Assembly: GCA_963970005.1 (NCBI GenBank)
Contig: CAXAMN010018702.1
Span: 30,555-94,554 of the forward strand
Length of the DNA: 64,000 bases
Reading direction: 5' to 3'
From: Durusdinium trenchii
Taxonomy: Eukaryota; Sar; Dinophyceae; Suessiales; Symbiodiniaceae
Position 1 is the stretch's first letter. Each line of letters begins with the position of its first letter. Made by a program: the position numbers and the translations under genes. This document shows, in pieces, positions 32,117 to 43,422 of this stretch. The notes beneath the pieces are model-generated. The model made no database searches and was not told where the DNA came from. It was given only the letters and a program-made list of their open reading frames with translations.

Positions 32117-32374
32117 TTGAAACCATGGACTCTTCCATGGGCCCAGTCGCGTGCACATGCACTTGCTGCACCTGCTGCACCTGGTGCGCCTGGTGTGATG
32201 GGGCTGAAGCTTTATGACAAGTGGCTCCAACAAGCCAGCAGCCAGCCTCCTGCACCCAGTGAGCCTTTCGAGGCAAAAGGCGCAGAGGAGGTGGAGGCTG
32301 TGGATGAAGCTTCACTATCCACCGAGGAGCTGGAACTCCTCAAGTTGCTGCCCCAGGAGAGTGTGAGGGGCAAG
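32117..32374 (+). other. exon of an unknown gene, acidic
   Basis: An 86-codon open stretch ends at a GT donor (CAAG then GTAGGC). It reads GLKLYDKWLQQASSQPPAPS and later ASLSTEELELLKLLPQES. The composition (alanine/proline linker, then acidic helix) looks coding. Its link to 29969-30087 is inferred from strand and the shared duplicated segment. Confidence 0.4.
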
Positions 32375-33832
32375 GTAGGCGAGCCCTGTAGGTCCAGATT
32401 TGTATATATTTATATCAATGGCTGCGGGAACCAGGCAAGAAGATTAGGACTTCCGGCGGCGTTACTTATCCAGGCACCAAATGGCAAATGGCAGGCTTTG
32501 ATGCTGTTCAGCTGCTAAAGGATGCTTGAACTTCAACAGGGCTTGGCTGACCAGAAGCATCTGCTCTATGATGCATGCAAGAAAAACAATACTGAAGTCA
32601 TATAAACACAAATATAACCAATTTCGAAATAGCTATATAGAAAATATAATATTGTTAGTATATAAGAAAATATTTCTAAAATACATCTAAATATAGTTTT
32701 TCCTCAGTGAGGTCATTCAAAAATTTTTCTTTTGAGATCTTGAAAACCTTAGTGGCCGCCGGCTCTGAGCTCATCGATGCAGGCTTTAGCCTCAACTGAA
32801 TTGGCCAACCCACTTGACCTTTGCGTGATATCTGTGGAAACTCTATGCCTGTATTCGGTTCTGGCCCCCCCTGGCCTGCTCAAATGCAGCATCGGAAAGC
32901 CTCCTCAGGGCACCCTGCCTATTCAAGCAATCATAGCTGTGGCTTAACATTTTCCCGAACTGGGTGAACCCCATTCCTGACAACCTGTTCTAGTCTTCCC
33001 CGGCTCTTGAACAATCTAAATGCATTCTGGGTGCAATGGCTCATTGAGATCCGAGGACAGCAGAACAACCATCCGAAGTCATTCTATGAAATTTGGGTTG
33101 TTGTGTTGTGGTAGTTAACGAGGTGATTGCCCAGTACATGTTACTGCATGTATAGTTCTTTGTTTCGTACACCAAGGAAGGGCCTCGTGAATCTGGTTCT
33201 TGGCCACTTGGAGGGTTGAAAAGTGAATGAATTATCACGGAAAGGCCCCGGGTTGTGAAGGGATGCAAGATCATGGAGGGTGACACTTGTCACTTATCAT
33301 AATCTAAGAGTTTTCCATCTCAATCCCACCTCAAATGGATCTGTCCGATCTTAAAAACCCAAGACCTCCCAGTGTAGCGTAGCTGCTGGGCATTGCCGGG
33401 TTTGTCTACAGAGGAGACCTCGAAAGACCTCTGTGAACAAATATGAAACGTGGTTGTCGGGGTGGGACTTGGCAAACTGATCGATCAAAACTGGATCCAA
33501 ACTTGGCCATCAATCAAGTTGCTGATGGGTGCTGATGAGGAAGACCTGCAGGTTTTCGAGATTCATCATGTTTTTTGTGTTTTGCCAAAGGGCTCACCAA
33601 GATAGACAGTTTTGGTTGCTTTATATTATAGGGTTGAGGCAGGGGTGGTATATGGCAAGTCCTTAGATCGGGTTGCTTGGGGCTGAACATGAGAGTTCTG
33701 ATGGGAAGACCATCCTTTCTTCACACGTTTGCTTGTCCGAAAACCGCCCCCCCTTCCCCAATCCCACGAACTGCTCGTTTGCAACAAACAGCGGAAACGA
33801 GCCATGGCCTCCGCCCTAGTTGCGATGGAGTC
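32375..33832. other. gene-poor, partly AT-rich stretch
   Basis: AT-rich sequence lies at 32.6-32.7 kb. No exon with credible borders and phase was found. Confidence 0.4.
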
Positions 33833-34118
33833 CTAGAGTTGCCTCAACTCGTCGTCGACGGACACCACGGAAACTCGCATGACGTCCCACTCATCGAGGC
33901 TATGTCCGGGACGCGGGCTTCGAGCAGGTGCGCGCGGCGAATGGGGTGACACTCCAGGCACCGCAGCTTCTTCCAGGCACCGCCGGGTTCCGCCGACCGC
34001 ATGGTGCCACCGCGGAGAATCGGCTTCCACCGGGGGTGGGAAGGATCGGCTCGGTGTGACGTTCGGGATGAGAAGACGTGCGTGCGAAATCGCTGAGCAC
34101 CGCTGCTGAGCTGGGGGT
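33833..34118 (-). other. possible C-terminal exon
   Basis: A minus-strand frame follows an AG (CTCAGCAG) and ends in a stop at 33833. It is GC-rich and Ser/Pro/Arg-rich, ending LDEWDVMRVSVVSVDDELRQ then L. The ending looks like genuine protein sequence. No partner exon was identified. Confidence 0.3.
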
Positions 34119-34119
34119 T

Positions 34120-36129
34120 CTCCACTGCGCTTTTGTGCTTCAGCGAAGTGGTTTGGACTGGTCATGGATATGGATATTTTTGGACTGGATGGACAAAGTA
34201 GTTGTTCTATAGTGAACGAATGTGAACAAATATGTGGGTCGAGCAAACCCTTGTGAGAGTCGAGCAATGCTAGCAGTGCTTGCAGCAGCCAAGATATGCG
34301 ACCTGGACTTGAGCGCACGGCAAATTGGTCACGAAGTCACTTCGGGAGTATACCATATTGGGAGCTGGACGCCAACTTGGTAGCCAACTTGGTCGACAAA
34401 AGCACCTCTTTGGGCGTCGGTCGTGTGCATTTTACTTATTATACTGACATTATTATATGTTGTATAATTGATGTTGGCACAAAAGGGGGATAGACACCAG
34501 GTAAATAGGATCCACGTTCCAGGTGCATTCTTGCAACATTGCAATTGGTTTCCAGATGTCAATAGTGATCACACAAGAAAGGTACGCAGATTGACAAAGA
34601 TTGGCATATGTGTTCCAACATGCTGGATGCAGGGTTTTGCATCCTGCATGTTGGAACACACAATGCCACGTTTGTCTCGTCCGGTTTTCATGTCTAAAGT
34701 ACTGATTGCACCAACCAACGGTGAGACACCACACCAGACACGTGGAAGGTGGGAGCGCCCTTCCGCACCAACACCGGCTGCCAAGGGGCGTCTGGATGGT
34801 CGAAAGATCCCTTTGCTGCCGTGGTGGGCATCAAGTCCACAGGCTGATGTCCTGCTTGTCGCCGAAACCATGGTGGTCGTTTTGTCGAAACCAAGCACAG
34901 CAGCCGAAACCAAGCACGGCACTTTCTCGACGTTAGTTTTGGGAGTGTATAGAAACTCCTCGACAGGGATCTTGATTGACACTGAAAACTTTTCAGCTTT
35001 TCTACAGCCAATATAGTGTTACCGTGTTGTTTGTTCTTCGGCAGCAAGATGATGTTTGCATCTTGCCAGCTTTTGGTACATAATCTTCTGGCCTAGATGG
35101 TTGTGTTCGGTCCATCATAAATCTGTTGTCCCCCATGTCACCTGGTGCAGATGTGTTTTCCTTCTGGAAGAAGTCCTCATTGATCTTTGGAACTCGTGAT
35201 GAGGTTCCCATGGAGAAGCCTCCAAATCCCTCTTGTTTGATCTCGTTTACAGAGTTTCACTAAGCCTCGCTGGTTCCGACTTTGAGTTTGCAGTTGGCAT
35301 TTGATAAATGCAATGGCCCAGAATTGGATTGCTGTAAGTACTTCTCAAAACCAGGCCACCGTTGAAATCAGAAGATAGAATAGGATGAAACTGAAGCATG
35401 AGACTGTTTGTTTGTGTGAACCAAGCTAGAGACTTCTTTGATGTGAGCTAAATCTCGTGAGTCAGGTCGTTTGAATCGATCCGTCGAGAATTTTGGCCCG
35501 CAGCGCCCTAGAGTGAAACCTCAGTTTGCTGGGACTTGGTTTTGCAGAGCAAGAGATTTTTTGATGGCGGCTGTGGAGCACTTTGACTGCTTCGAAGGAT
35601 AAACATCAGCATTCAAACCATTTCAAACCGCAGAGAAAATGACCCAATAAAAGTCAAGACGATACAAGCCACGATGCGACGGTTGCTGGTCCGACGGTAG
35701 ATATTGGAACGATTGCTTTATGTCGAGTGTGGATCCGAACTTAAGCAACGAAAAAGCCCGGGGGAGTTTGCTCCAAATGTTGCAGACACGATGTTGAGCT
35801 ACTTTTTGTTCGATGTTGCGTGCTTTCTTCTCGGCGACTGAAACGATCCAGGTACTCTATTGATCTCTATTGGCTTCATTCTGGGTGGGTTGTCCTCAAC
35901 CTTGTTTCCAGCAACATAAAGTATTGTTTGGGAGTTTGAGCTGGTCAGCCATGGGAAGGACATTTGTTGAAGTTGTGCATTGGGAGAGTCAGAGAGCCCA
36001 CGTGATGGTATGACATACCATGACATCTTATGACCTTCAGACTACAGCAGTACATAACAACAGCATTTCATTGTGAGTGTGTGTGTGTTTTATTAAAGGT
36101 GGTTTTGTTTTGTGATTTGTTCAGTCTAG
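34120..36129. other. gene-poor stretch
   Basis: GC-richer sequence at 34.73-34.95 kb is open in more than one frame and cannot be assigned. Apart from the hairpin at 34610, I see no structure. Confidence 0.35.
34610..34659. repeat. near-perfect 22-bp stem, 6-base loop
   Basis: GTGTTCCAACATGCTGGATG followed by CA pairs with the reverse complement ending at 34659, with one mismatch, around a loop of GGGTTT. The size and shape resemble a small-RNA precursor hairpin, but it is unproven and could be a small inverted duplication. Confidence 0.6.
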
Positions 36130-38083
36130 ATGTGCGATGTTGTGCTGGTGCATGCTCTGGTGCATGTTTGCCTAAGGCACCTTCACGTGATCTATGCCCA
36201 TTTGTGTCTATCATTTCTCATGGTGGCTTGGCGATGTGGTGCCTTTGAATGTCTCAACGTGTCTCGTGTAAAGGAATCAAAGGATGATGAGCATAGGAGT
36301 TTGAATGAGATGACAAGGGAGTTGATGCTGGAACTGCTGGCAATTGTGAGCATGGGTGTGCCTGCATTGGGTGGACTGGGACTTGGCTATTTCATCGTGC
36401 ACTTGCCCGAGTATTACAGGAGCCGGAATGCATATAAGGAACTTCCCATGCTCTTTTGGATCGGAGTCATTGGGACAATCCTGGATCATATGAATCTTCT
36501 GAGCTATATGTTCATTTTTTGAACAAGCAACAGATGGCAAGGGTCTATATATCTATGATGGAATTGGCCCAATCTCACCCAACTGCGATCAACTGGCTTG
36601 CATGGTCTTTGTGTTGACCCTCCGTTCAATCCATGCAAAAGATAAAGTGAGGAACGAAAAGAACAGGCAGCGTATCGAGCTAGGTTATATACGCAAGGCT
36701 GACCACAAGCACAGTGACAAAGTGAACTGTGTACGTTGGGTATGGTGGTGTTTGATACCACTTCCACTGGCCATTTTGCGTTTTCTTGTGTCTTTGATTT
36801 TGGTCTGTGTTGCGATCGACTTGCACGGTCACGATCCAACATCATGGACATTTTTTGTCATCGTTCTTATCTGCCAGAGTGCTGAGTGGAATCGGGCTTT
36901 TCATTGTGCTGAAGGACATGTTTCAACAGGTTTTCAAACAGCTTGATCACATTGAAAAAAATTTGGATGTGATGAACGACGTGGCAAAGACGCTACCTCA
37001 CCCCTTCGCTGACGAAGCAGAAACTGAAGGGCTGGAATATACCTGGCACTTTTTGGGGCCGGAAGAAACTGAGGACATAGAAGAATATGCATATACCTCT
37101 GGGGTGGCCCTACGCGGCATGCAGTCCATGGAGCCGCGACAAGACAGACGTGGCCGCCGCGACACGGTCGCCTCGAGTTGCTTAGAATGACCTTTCTATA
37201 ATTTTCCCTGGAATTCCCTAAACATATGACTCTTTCATACTCTTTCTAAGAAGTTCAAAACATATGACTCTTTCTAAACATATGACTCGTTCTATAGGTT
37301 TTCTAGGAAGTTTTGATTGAAAACATATGACTCGTTCTAAGAGCCACATGAGCCGACACAAGGTGTGTATTGATATGCCCAAGATGGGAGAAACAGTCAC
37401 TCATATGCCTTCCCTGATTGAGTGGAAGGAAGCTTCGTGTCAGGATTGGTTAAAGAGGTGGCATTACATTCGAACGACCTTCTTGGATGAACAGTTCAGC
37501 CTAGATGCCATCCTTGGCATGTGCGTATTAACCATGCTCTTTTGCGCTTTGCAACTGGGAGCAAGCTGGTTATGTTTTGATCCACATCAGAGCAACTTCA
37601 CTTATCAAGGACTGCATTCAGCAATGGCCATCGCTTTCACTGTAGCCTTTGGAGCAATTTTTATGTACCTCTCACGCGTGTGCATCAAGGACATCGTTTC
37701 TGGGGAATTCCAAGCGGGTTGAGCTTGTGTTGTTCTTTGTCTTGAGAGGGAGATGAACTTAGCTAAGGCAGAAAGGCAACGTGAAGCAGCATTGTTTAGT
37801 GATAGCATAGCCAGGTCTAGAATATATACATGTATTCTCCAAACCAAAATTGCAGATCTGATGCTCGAACATTGTGACATGAATGTATTAATGATCCGTA
37901 ATTGAACAGACAAAAATAAACGGAGCAAACTGGATCTCTAGATCCAGGTGAACGAACTCTTTCAGAAGATCTTGAAGCAGCTGGACGAGCTGAGCTCTCG
38001 GACTTGGCGTGAAAAGGGCTACGAACACTTTCAGATAATGCAAGACTTCAAGGCAACCATTGAAGCTGGAGGCTAGGGGCAGA
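36130..38083 (+). pseudogene. fragments of a multi-pass membrane-protein gene
   Basis: Consecutive plus-strand open pieces seem to belong together. 36130-36522 starts after an AG and has membrane segments (LLAIVSMGVPALGGLGLGYF; LFWIGVIGTILDHM). 36602-36885 has one (LAILRFLVSLILVCVAI). Then the frame shifts near 36885 to a piece with GIGLFIVLKDMFQQVFKQ and a helical tail to 37190. 37327-37722 has two more membrane segments (AILGMCVLTMLFCALQLG; AIAFTVAFGAIFMYL). 37750-37903 and 37948-38076 are helical, charged pieces (ELFQKILKQLDELSSRTW). I do not recognise the family. Stops and shifts between pieces could be introns, but borders are poor, so decay is more likely. It lies directly upstream of the DIRS-like element on the same strand. 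Confidence 0.4.
37224..37345. repeat. CATATGACTC short repeats
   Basis: ACATATGACTCTTTCT or ACATATGACTCGTTCT occurs four times at uneven spacing, between two membrane-protein pieces. Confidence 0.6.
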
Positions 38084-38491
38084 TGAGGTGGAACAAACTA
38101 AAGTTGGCGTGGGTCAAAAGAACGAAAGCAAAAGCAAACACCCTACTTGACACAGATAATCCAGTGTATCTTTTTTCCTGGTCGATGTTTTCACTCCTGG
38201 ACTACATTGGCCACGCGGTGAGAAAGAACGATCACCCCATTCATCGATCGTTCCAGGTCCAAGGGGAACGGTTCATTTGTGCCAGGGTCCTGGACAAGGG
38301 AACTGTATATGTAAGACCTTGGTCAGTTTTACCGGATTGTGGCGATTTCTGGTGCAATTTAATCCTCAAGGTGATTTGCTTAGGAGAGTTCATGGTTCCT
38401 TGGCGGGAGCTGGGCCGTTCGATCGGCGCCGAAGCCTTCCGCCTCGGTCTTGCTTGGGTTGGACACCTCGTGAAGGAGGAAGAGGTCATAG

Positions 38492-40136
38492 GTGCCTGCC
38501 ACAAGGCTAGAGCTGAACTGGAGGGGGGAGCGTTTTCAGTTCCTGGCTTTGAATCAGACACTGCATCAGTGTCAGAGCGACTTGGAGATTCATAGATCGC
38601 AGAGCCTGCTCCTTTTCATCGTTTTTGGCCTGGTTTGCTTTTGTTGCGGATTGCTTGGAGGTTTCGTGTTGTGGCACCATCCCAAGAGTCAGAACAAAAG
38701 GGCTAGGAAGCCTGTCAGAACGGTAAAGGGTGAGCCTGTGTTTTTCCAAAGCCTGAAGAAAGCCGTCGCTGCACTACCCATTGAGAGCGATGGGAAACTC
38801 GGCTGGAAGTGGGGGACACCTACAGTGAGGTGATTCGGCTCGATGGTGGAAAGCTGCCTGGAGGGATCCGAAAGAACCAGACATACCTGCCAGAACACAG
38901 TCCGGAAGGGGAGTTCACACCCGAGGAACTTCTTGGTTTGACCCGTAGGGCCATGGATGAGGGCTTCACGTCAAGGCCTAATCGAAGGGTCCATGGGAAG
39001 CTGGTTGGAGGTGTTCGAGTTCCCCCCCAAACCTACTGGCAAAGAAGGTGATGAAACATCGGATCACTTGTGGGTGGTCGTTTACACCAGCAGTGGAAAG
39101 GGAGTTGGAGACGAACTGGCCCCACCTACAGGGGGGGGAGACTCACCTGGTCGGGGGCCGGGAGTATGCTTTGTTCAGTATGGGTGGCCATGACTACCTA
39201 TGTCGCCGCATGAGCAATCTGGAAGCAGAGACATTGAGCAAGCAGGCCACTCCATCCAAGAAAGACGACTCCACCGATCTCCGTGTCCTTCCTGTCTTAT
39301 TTGACGCCGCAGAGGAGCGTTGGAGAACACTGAGTGAAGCGATACCTGAATATGAGGAGATCGAGTTTGATGATTTCCCGTTGTCGGGTCCGCGTACAGT
39401 CTACCGCGACGTGAGGCAGTTGAGGCGGCAAGGAATGGACTTTATACAGCATCATGAGTCTTGGCTGAAAAAGTCAGGTGTCAGATCCTCAGACCGCAGT
39501 GTATATGAGCATGGTTGCTTGTGCAGGGCTCTGAACTTTATGGCCTCCTACGACCAGCTGAACCTGCCATCCCTGGCCAGTGCAGAGGCGCTGAACCGGC
39601 GGAGGACATTGATTGAAGTGGCACATCAGGGACGACCAGACGCCCCTTCATATGAGGGTTCAGAGGAGATCATGGGGATGCGAGAGGCGGCCGATGGTTC
39701 GGTCATTGATCCTGCGTTGACACAACATGCTGCTTGACGACAGGCTGCACATGCGGAGATCCTCAAGCAGAAACGACTACTGTATCAGCTGAGGAGAGGA
39801 GACACATTCGACGAGCCGGTGAAGACTCGGATGGTGTTGGAGACAAGAAGAAGAAGGGCAAAGGTAAGGGGGCACCTCAAGCCCCAGAGAACCCCTGAGC
39901 ATACAGGTAGGGGGAAGCAGGTGGGCGCTACTGCCTCCCCAGTGGATGAGAGACCACATGTTTTTTCCAGCGCTACAGATTTTTCCATGCCTTGGGAGAG
40001 ATTTGGTGATCTTCTACCACTTCCACTCCCTGCCTACCATGGTCATCCTGGGCCTGCATGTCAGCTGCGCTCCCGGAGGTCTCAACAGCGGGTGAATCGC
40101 CGGCTGAGGGGCTTCATGAGGAGTGTGATACAGTGA
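38492..40136 (+). pseudogene. gag-like region of the DIRS-like element
   Basis: Four pieces in different frames cover this stretch. 38492-38833 carries a hydrophobic segment (LLLFIVFGLVCFCCGLLGG). 38809-39051 has a polar piece (EFTPEELLGLTRRAMDEG). 39048-39737 is the longest piece, with GGHDYLCRRMSNLEAE, VLPVLFDAAEERW, and ACRALNFMASYDQLNLP-like helices (seen as LCRALNFMASYDQLN). After a TGA, 39738-39900 continues in the same frame with a basic tail (ETRRRRAKVRGHLKPQ). The arrangement is what I know from gag-like ORFs of dinoflagellate retroelements, but the assignment rests on memory of the family. Frame changes and the TGA at 39735 suggest decay. An upstream frame at 38083-38595 may be the true N-terminal end. 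Confidence 0.45.
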
Positions 40137-42175
40137 GAGCTGTGAACCGGCTGGGAGGCTTCAGTGATGAGGGTGGGTGGCCTTTTTGCCCGCTCAACCA
40201 AGCACAGAGAGCGGCTTTGCAACGAATTCATGCTGCACACTGCGATAGACCGAAACCCGCAGAACAGCAATCAAGTCAGGCAGCGCTTCGGCAGCTGCTG
40301 AAGCAGGGGTCGAGCTACGGCGGACCCGGAGAGCTTGCCAGTTTCGTAAGAGATCAAGTATCACTACCCAGAAATCAGGGCAGCCCTGTTTCCTTGCTGG
40401 AGATCCTCCCTGAGGAGGAGCGAACAACGCTTGAAGACTTTGAGGCCGCCATGATGTTGACACCAGAGGAGAGAGGAGCAATCATTGAGAAAGGGTTGGA
40501 CAACCTATGTCACATGGATCCAGTGCTGGCGAACAGTAAGAAAAAGTATCACCAGTTTGTTGCGGACATGTTCACGAGCGGTTTGATTGGGTTCACTACA
40601 GAGCCACGCTCACAGATTGGGGCTTTTGTTGTGACAAAGAAAAACGGAAAGCAGAGACTCATAGTGGATGCAAGACGCACCAACCGGCTTTTCCGGACGC
40701 CACCAAGCACTTTGTTGGGTAGCATGGAGTGTTGGGGAAGACTGGAGAGTGATTCTGAGTTTTTCGTTGCCCAAGAAGACGTGAAGGACTTTTTCTACAG
40801 ACTGGGTATACCTTTGGAGCTAGGCAGATTCTTTTGTTTTCCTTGCATTGATCCACATGCACTTCAAACCGAGATTGGGTACATGCCAGAAGACCTCAGG
40901 GCTTTAGTTCACAGGGATGGTCGAGGGGTGTTTCCTTGCATGAAAGTTTTACCGATGGGGTTCAGCTGGGCATTCCATCTGGCGCATCAGGCTCACGTGG
41001 AGATCACCAAGAGAGCCCTGCCGAGGACACCTCAGATCAAGGACAAGGCAGTCATGCCCAGGTTTGGAGAAGGCAAACACCGTGCAGCCACAGGGGCACT
41101 GATTTATGCTGATAACAACAATCACATAGGAGTACAACGACAAGCAGTGGAGCAGGAGCATACAACTATGTTGGGGGCATTAGCGCAACATGGACTTGAC
41201 TATCATGAAGTCATTGAAGCGACATCACTGGCAGAGAGCTTGGGGGTGAGAATTGACGGATTGACTGGCAGGATCAGCGCCACCAGCACCCGGGACTGGC
41301 GACTACACAAGGCACTGGAGGCACTGATCTTGAGGCCAAGCATTTCGGGGGAAGAGTTTCAGAAGATCGTTGGGCACTTGACAATAAGGGCTATGATGCA
41401 CAGGGGCTTGATGAGTATTTTGAGACATGTTTACACCTTCATTGAGCAGTGCTATTCACAGCGAACGAGACTGTGGCAGAGTGTCGCTGATGAGCTTTGG
41501 CTTTTCAAGAGTCTAATGGTGTTGGGGTTGAACGAAAGCTTCACTCCGTGGGACCCATGGTTGTTATGCACTGATGCAAGCTTGACAGGATATGCAGTCA
41601 TGGAGAGCAAGTACCACATGGAGGACGCTGGGGTCATTGGGAGACGCGATGAACGCTGGCGCTTCAAGAAGGAGAAAGGCAAACCAAGAAAGGCTCCTAG
41701 AGAAGTGGCTTTGGAAGGGTTGGACGTTTTTGAGGACCTTCGGACTGTTTTACCAATCGTTGAGGGTGAGGTGGCACAGGATCTGGAGGTTGATAGCTCA
41801 TTCATTGATGTTGACCCGAAGCTGTTGCACAAAGACAACTGGAAGTGTTTGTGGAGGACCCCAGTGCGATTCAAGGAGCCGATACACCAGATCGAGGCTC
41901 GGAGCATACTGGGGGGCGGTCAAACACAGGAGTCGAGATAGCAACAAACATTCACACCGCATTGTCATCCTCAACGACAACATGGGGGTTTGTTTGGCGT
42001 TTCAGAAGGGACGATGTTCTAATTTTGGACTGTTGCGGATTATTCGCAGGGTCTCTGCTCATTTGTTGTGCACGGGCATTCGACTGAGCGTTCGATGGGT
42101 GCCTTCAGAGTTGAACGTGGCTGATGAAGACAGCCGGTTCTGGGAGCGCTCGATGGGCAGTGGCACCAAAAAGTT
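40058..42175 (+). CDS. reverse transcriptase and RNase H, one frame break
   Basis: The frame from 40058 to 41941 holds palm motif A (QEDVKDFFYRLGI), motif B (LPMGFSWAFHLAHQ) and motif C (IYADNNNHIG). The catalytic pair is Asp-Asn, not the usual Asp-Asp. RNase H follows with its first Asp (LLCTDASLTGYA) and Glu (HQIEARSIL). The domain then continues in another frame to about 42175 (VILNDNMGVCLAF and RWVPSELNVADEDSR, giving the remaining acidic residues). The break coincides with a run of six G at 41911-41916, so one extra G explains it. The product would copy element RNA into DNA. The start is uncertain, because the first 100 codons overlap the gag-like tail. Confidence 0.75.
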
Positions 42176-43422
42176 TTCCCCAAAAGAGGAGGGTGGCCGT
42201 CTTCACGAAAGAGGTTGCAAGAAGTCAGAATGCGATCTTGAAATTGGAGCCGGAACACCCACCGTCGTTGAAGAGAAAGAGAGAAGTCAGCCCAGCTGCA
42301 GACACGAATCGCCGAGTCGTGGTCGGAGGCCTGGGCAAGATAGTGAGGAGCCACAAGAAGAAGAGAGAGAAAGCACTTGCCAGAAAGAAGAAGTATGCAA
42401 AGCAGGTTCGAGGAGAGAAGACGCTGCTGGAGCATGCATCGATCAAGGAGCCAGCTCGGAAGGATTACTACAGGAAGCTAGAAGGGTTCTATGCCTTCGT
42501 AGTGAAGTACGAGCTGAACATCCGAAGCGAAGAGTCACTGGACGCAGCGCTGTGCGAATACGCGGAGCACCTGTTTCTGGACGGAGAAGACTCACACTAT
42601 GGACAGAAGCTGCAAGCAGCCTTGGAGTACGACAGGCCGGAATTCTCCAGGGAGGGACGGCTTGCTCTTCCGAGGTTCAAGAGGGCACTCAAGGGCTGGA
42701 GGAAGCTTGCACCGACGCAGACCCGCCTTCCTATGCCAGAGATGCTAAAGTCTTGTGTCAGCGCCATATTCTTACAGATGGGCTGGAAGGAGGAGGCGCT
42801 GTACAACGAGGTGACATTCTCGACATATGCCAGGCCTGGAGAGATGATGAGGGTGATGGCAGAAGATGTGGTCGCACCGAACCAGGAGTTCAACCATGCG
42901 GTCATCATCCTTGGACCCCTCGAACGGGGGGAATCATCGAAAGTGGGCATCTACGACGAAGTACTCGTGCTGGACGACAAGAGAGCTCCATGGTTGCCAA
43001 AGTTGGTGTTGAAGCACGCACAGTCGCGCATGAGCACCACGGAGGACCGGCTGCTGTGGAGCTTCAACGCTGCAGGGTATCTCAAGAAGTGGCGCCAGGC
43101 CGTGCAGATGCTGGGAATGGAGGAGATTGCAGTGAGCCCATATCAGAACCGACATGGTGGAGCCTCCAGAGATCATCTCAAGAAGCTCAGGAGCATTCCG
43201 GAGATTCAACGACGAGGCAGGTGGAACACAGACAGCTCAGCAAGGATCTACGACAAGCCGGGTCGATTGCAACAGACTTTGAACCTGTGCGGAGAGAAGT
43301 ACTCCGCCTTAGGGGAAGAGATGCAGTGCCGCTTCGATATCTTCTTCCAGTCTGGATGTCAGGCATTGCCCAAGCGACTCGGCAATCAGTTGAGAAACCT
43401 TTGCAAGCAAAAGTGTTCCTGA
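42124..43422 (+). CDS. tyrosine recombinase
   Basis: A 432-codon open frame has a basic N-terminal part (SHKKKREKALARKKKYAK) and a helical core-binding part (DYYRKLEGFYAFVVKYEL). Catalytic-domain landmarks are Arg in STYARPGEMMRV, Arg-His in YQNRHGGASRDH, Gly-Arg-Trp in QRRGRWNTDSS and the probable nucleophile Tyr in ARIYDKPGR. These correspond to the R...RH...W...Y set of the family. It overlaps the RNase H end in a different frame, as is common in DIRS-type elements. The frame itself is intact. The N-terminal start is a guess. Confidence 0.75.
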   Translation: MKTAGSGSARWAVAPKSFPQKRRVAVFTKEVARSQNAILKLEPEHPPSLKRKREVSPAADTNRRVVVGGLGKIVRSHKKKREKALARKKKYAKQVRGEKTLLEHASIKEPARKDYYRKLEGFYAFVVKYELNIRSEESLDAALCEYAEHLFLDGEDSHYGQKLQAALEYDRPEFSREGRLALPRFKRALKGWRKLAPTQTRLPMPEMLKSCVSAIFLQMGWKEEALYNEVTFSTYARPGEMMRVMAEDVVAPNQEFNHAVIILGPLERGESSKVGIYDEVLVLDDKRAPWLPKLVLKHAQSRMSTTEDRLLWSFNAAGYLKKWRQAVQMLGMEEIAVSPYQNRHGGASRDHLKKLRSIPEIQRRGRWNTDSSARIYDKPGRLQQTLNLCGEKYSALGEEMQCRFDIFFQSGCQALPKRLGNQLRNLCKQKCS

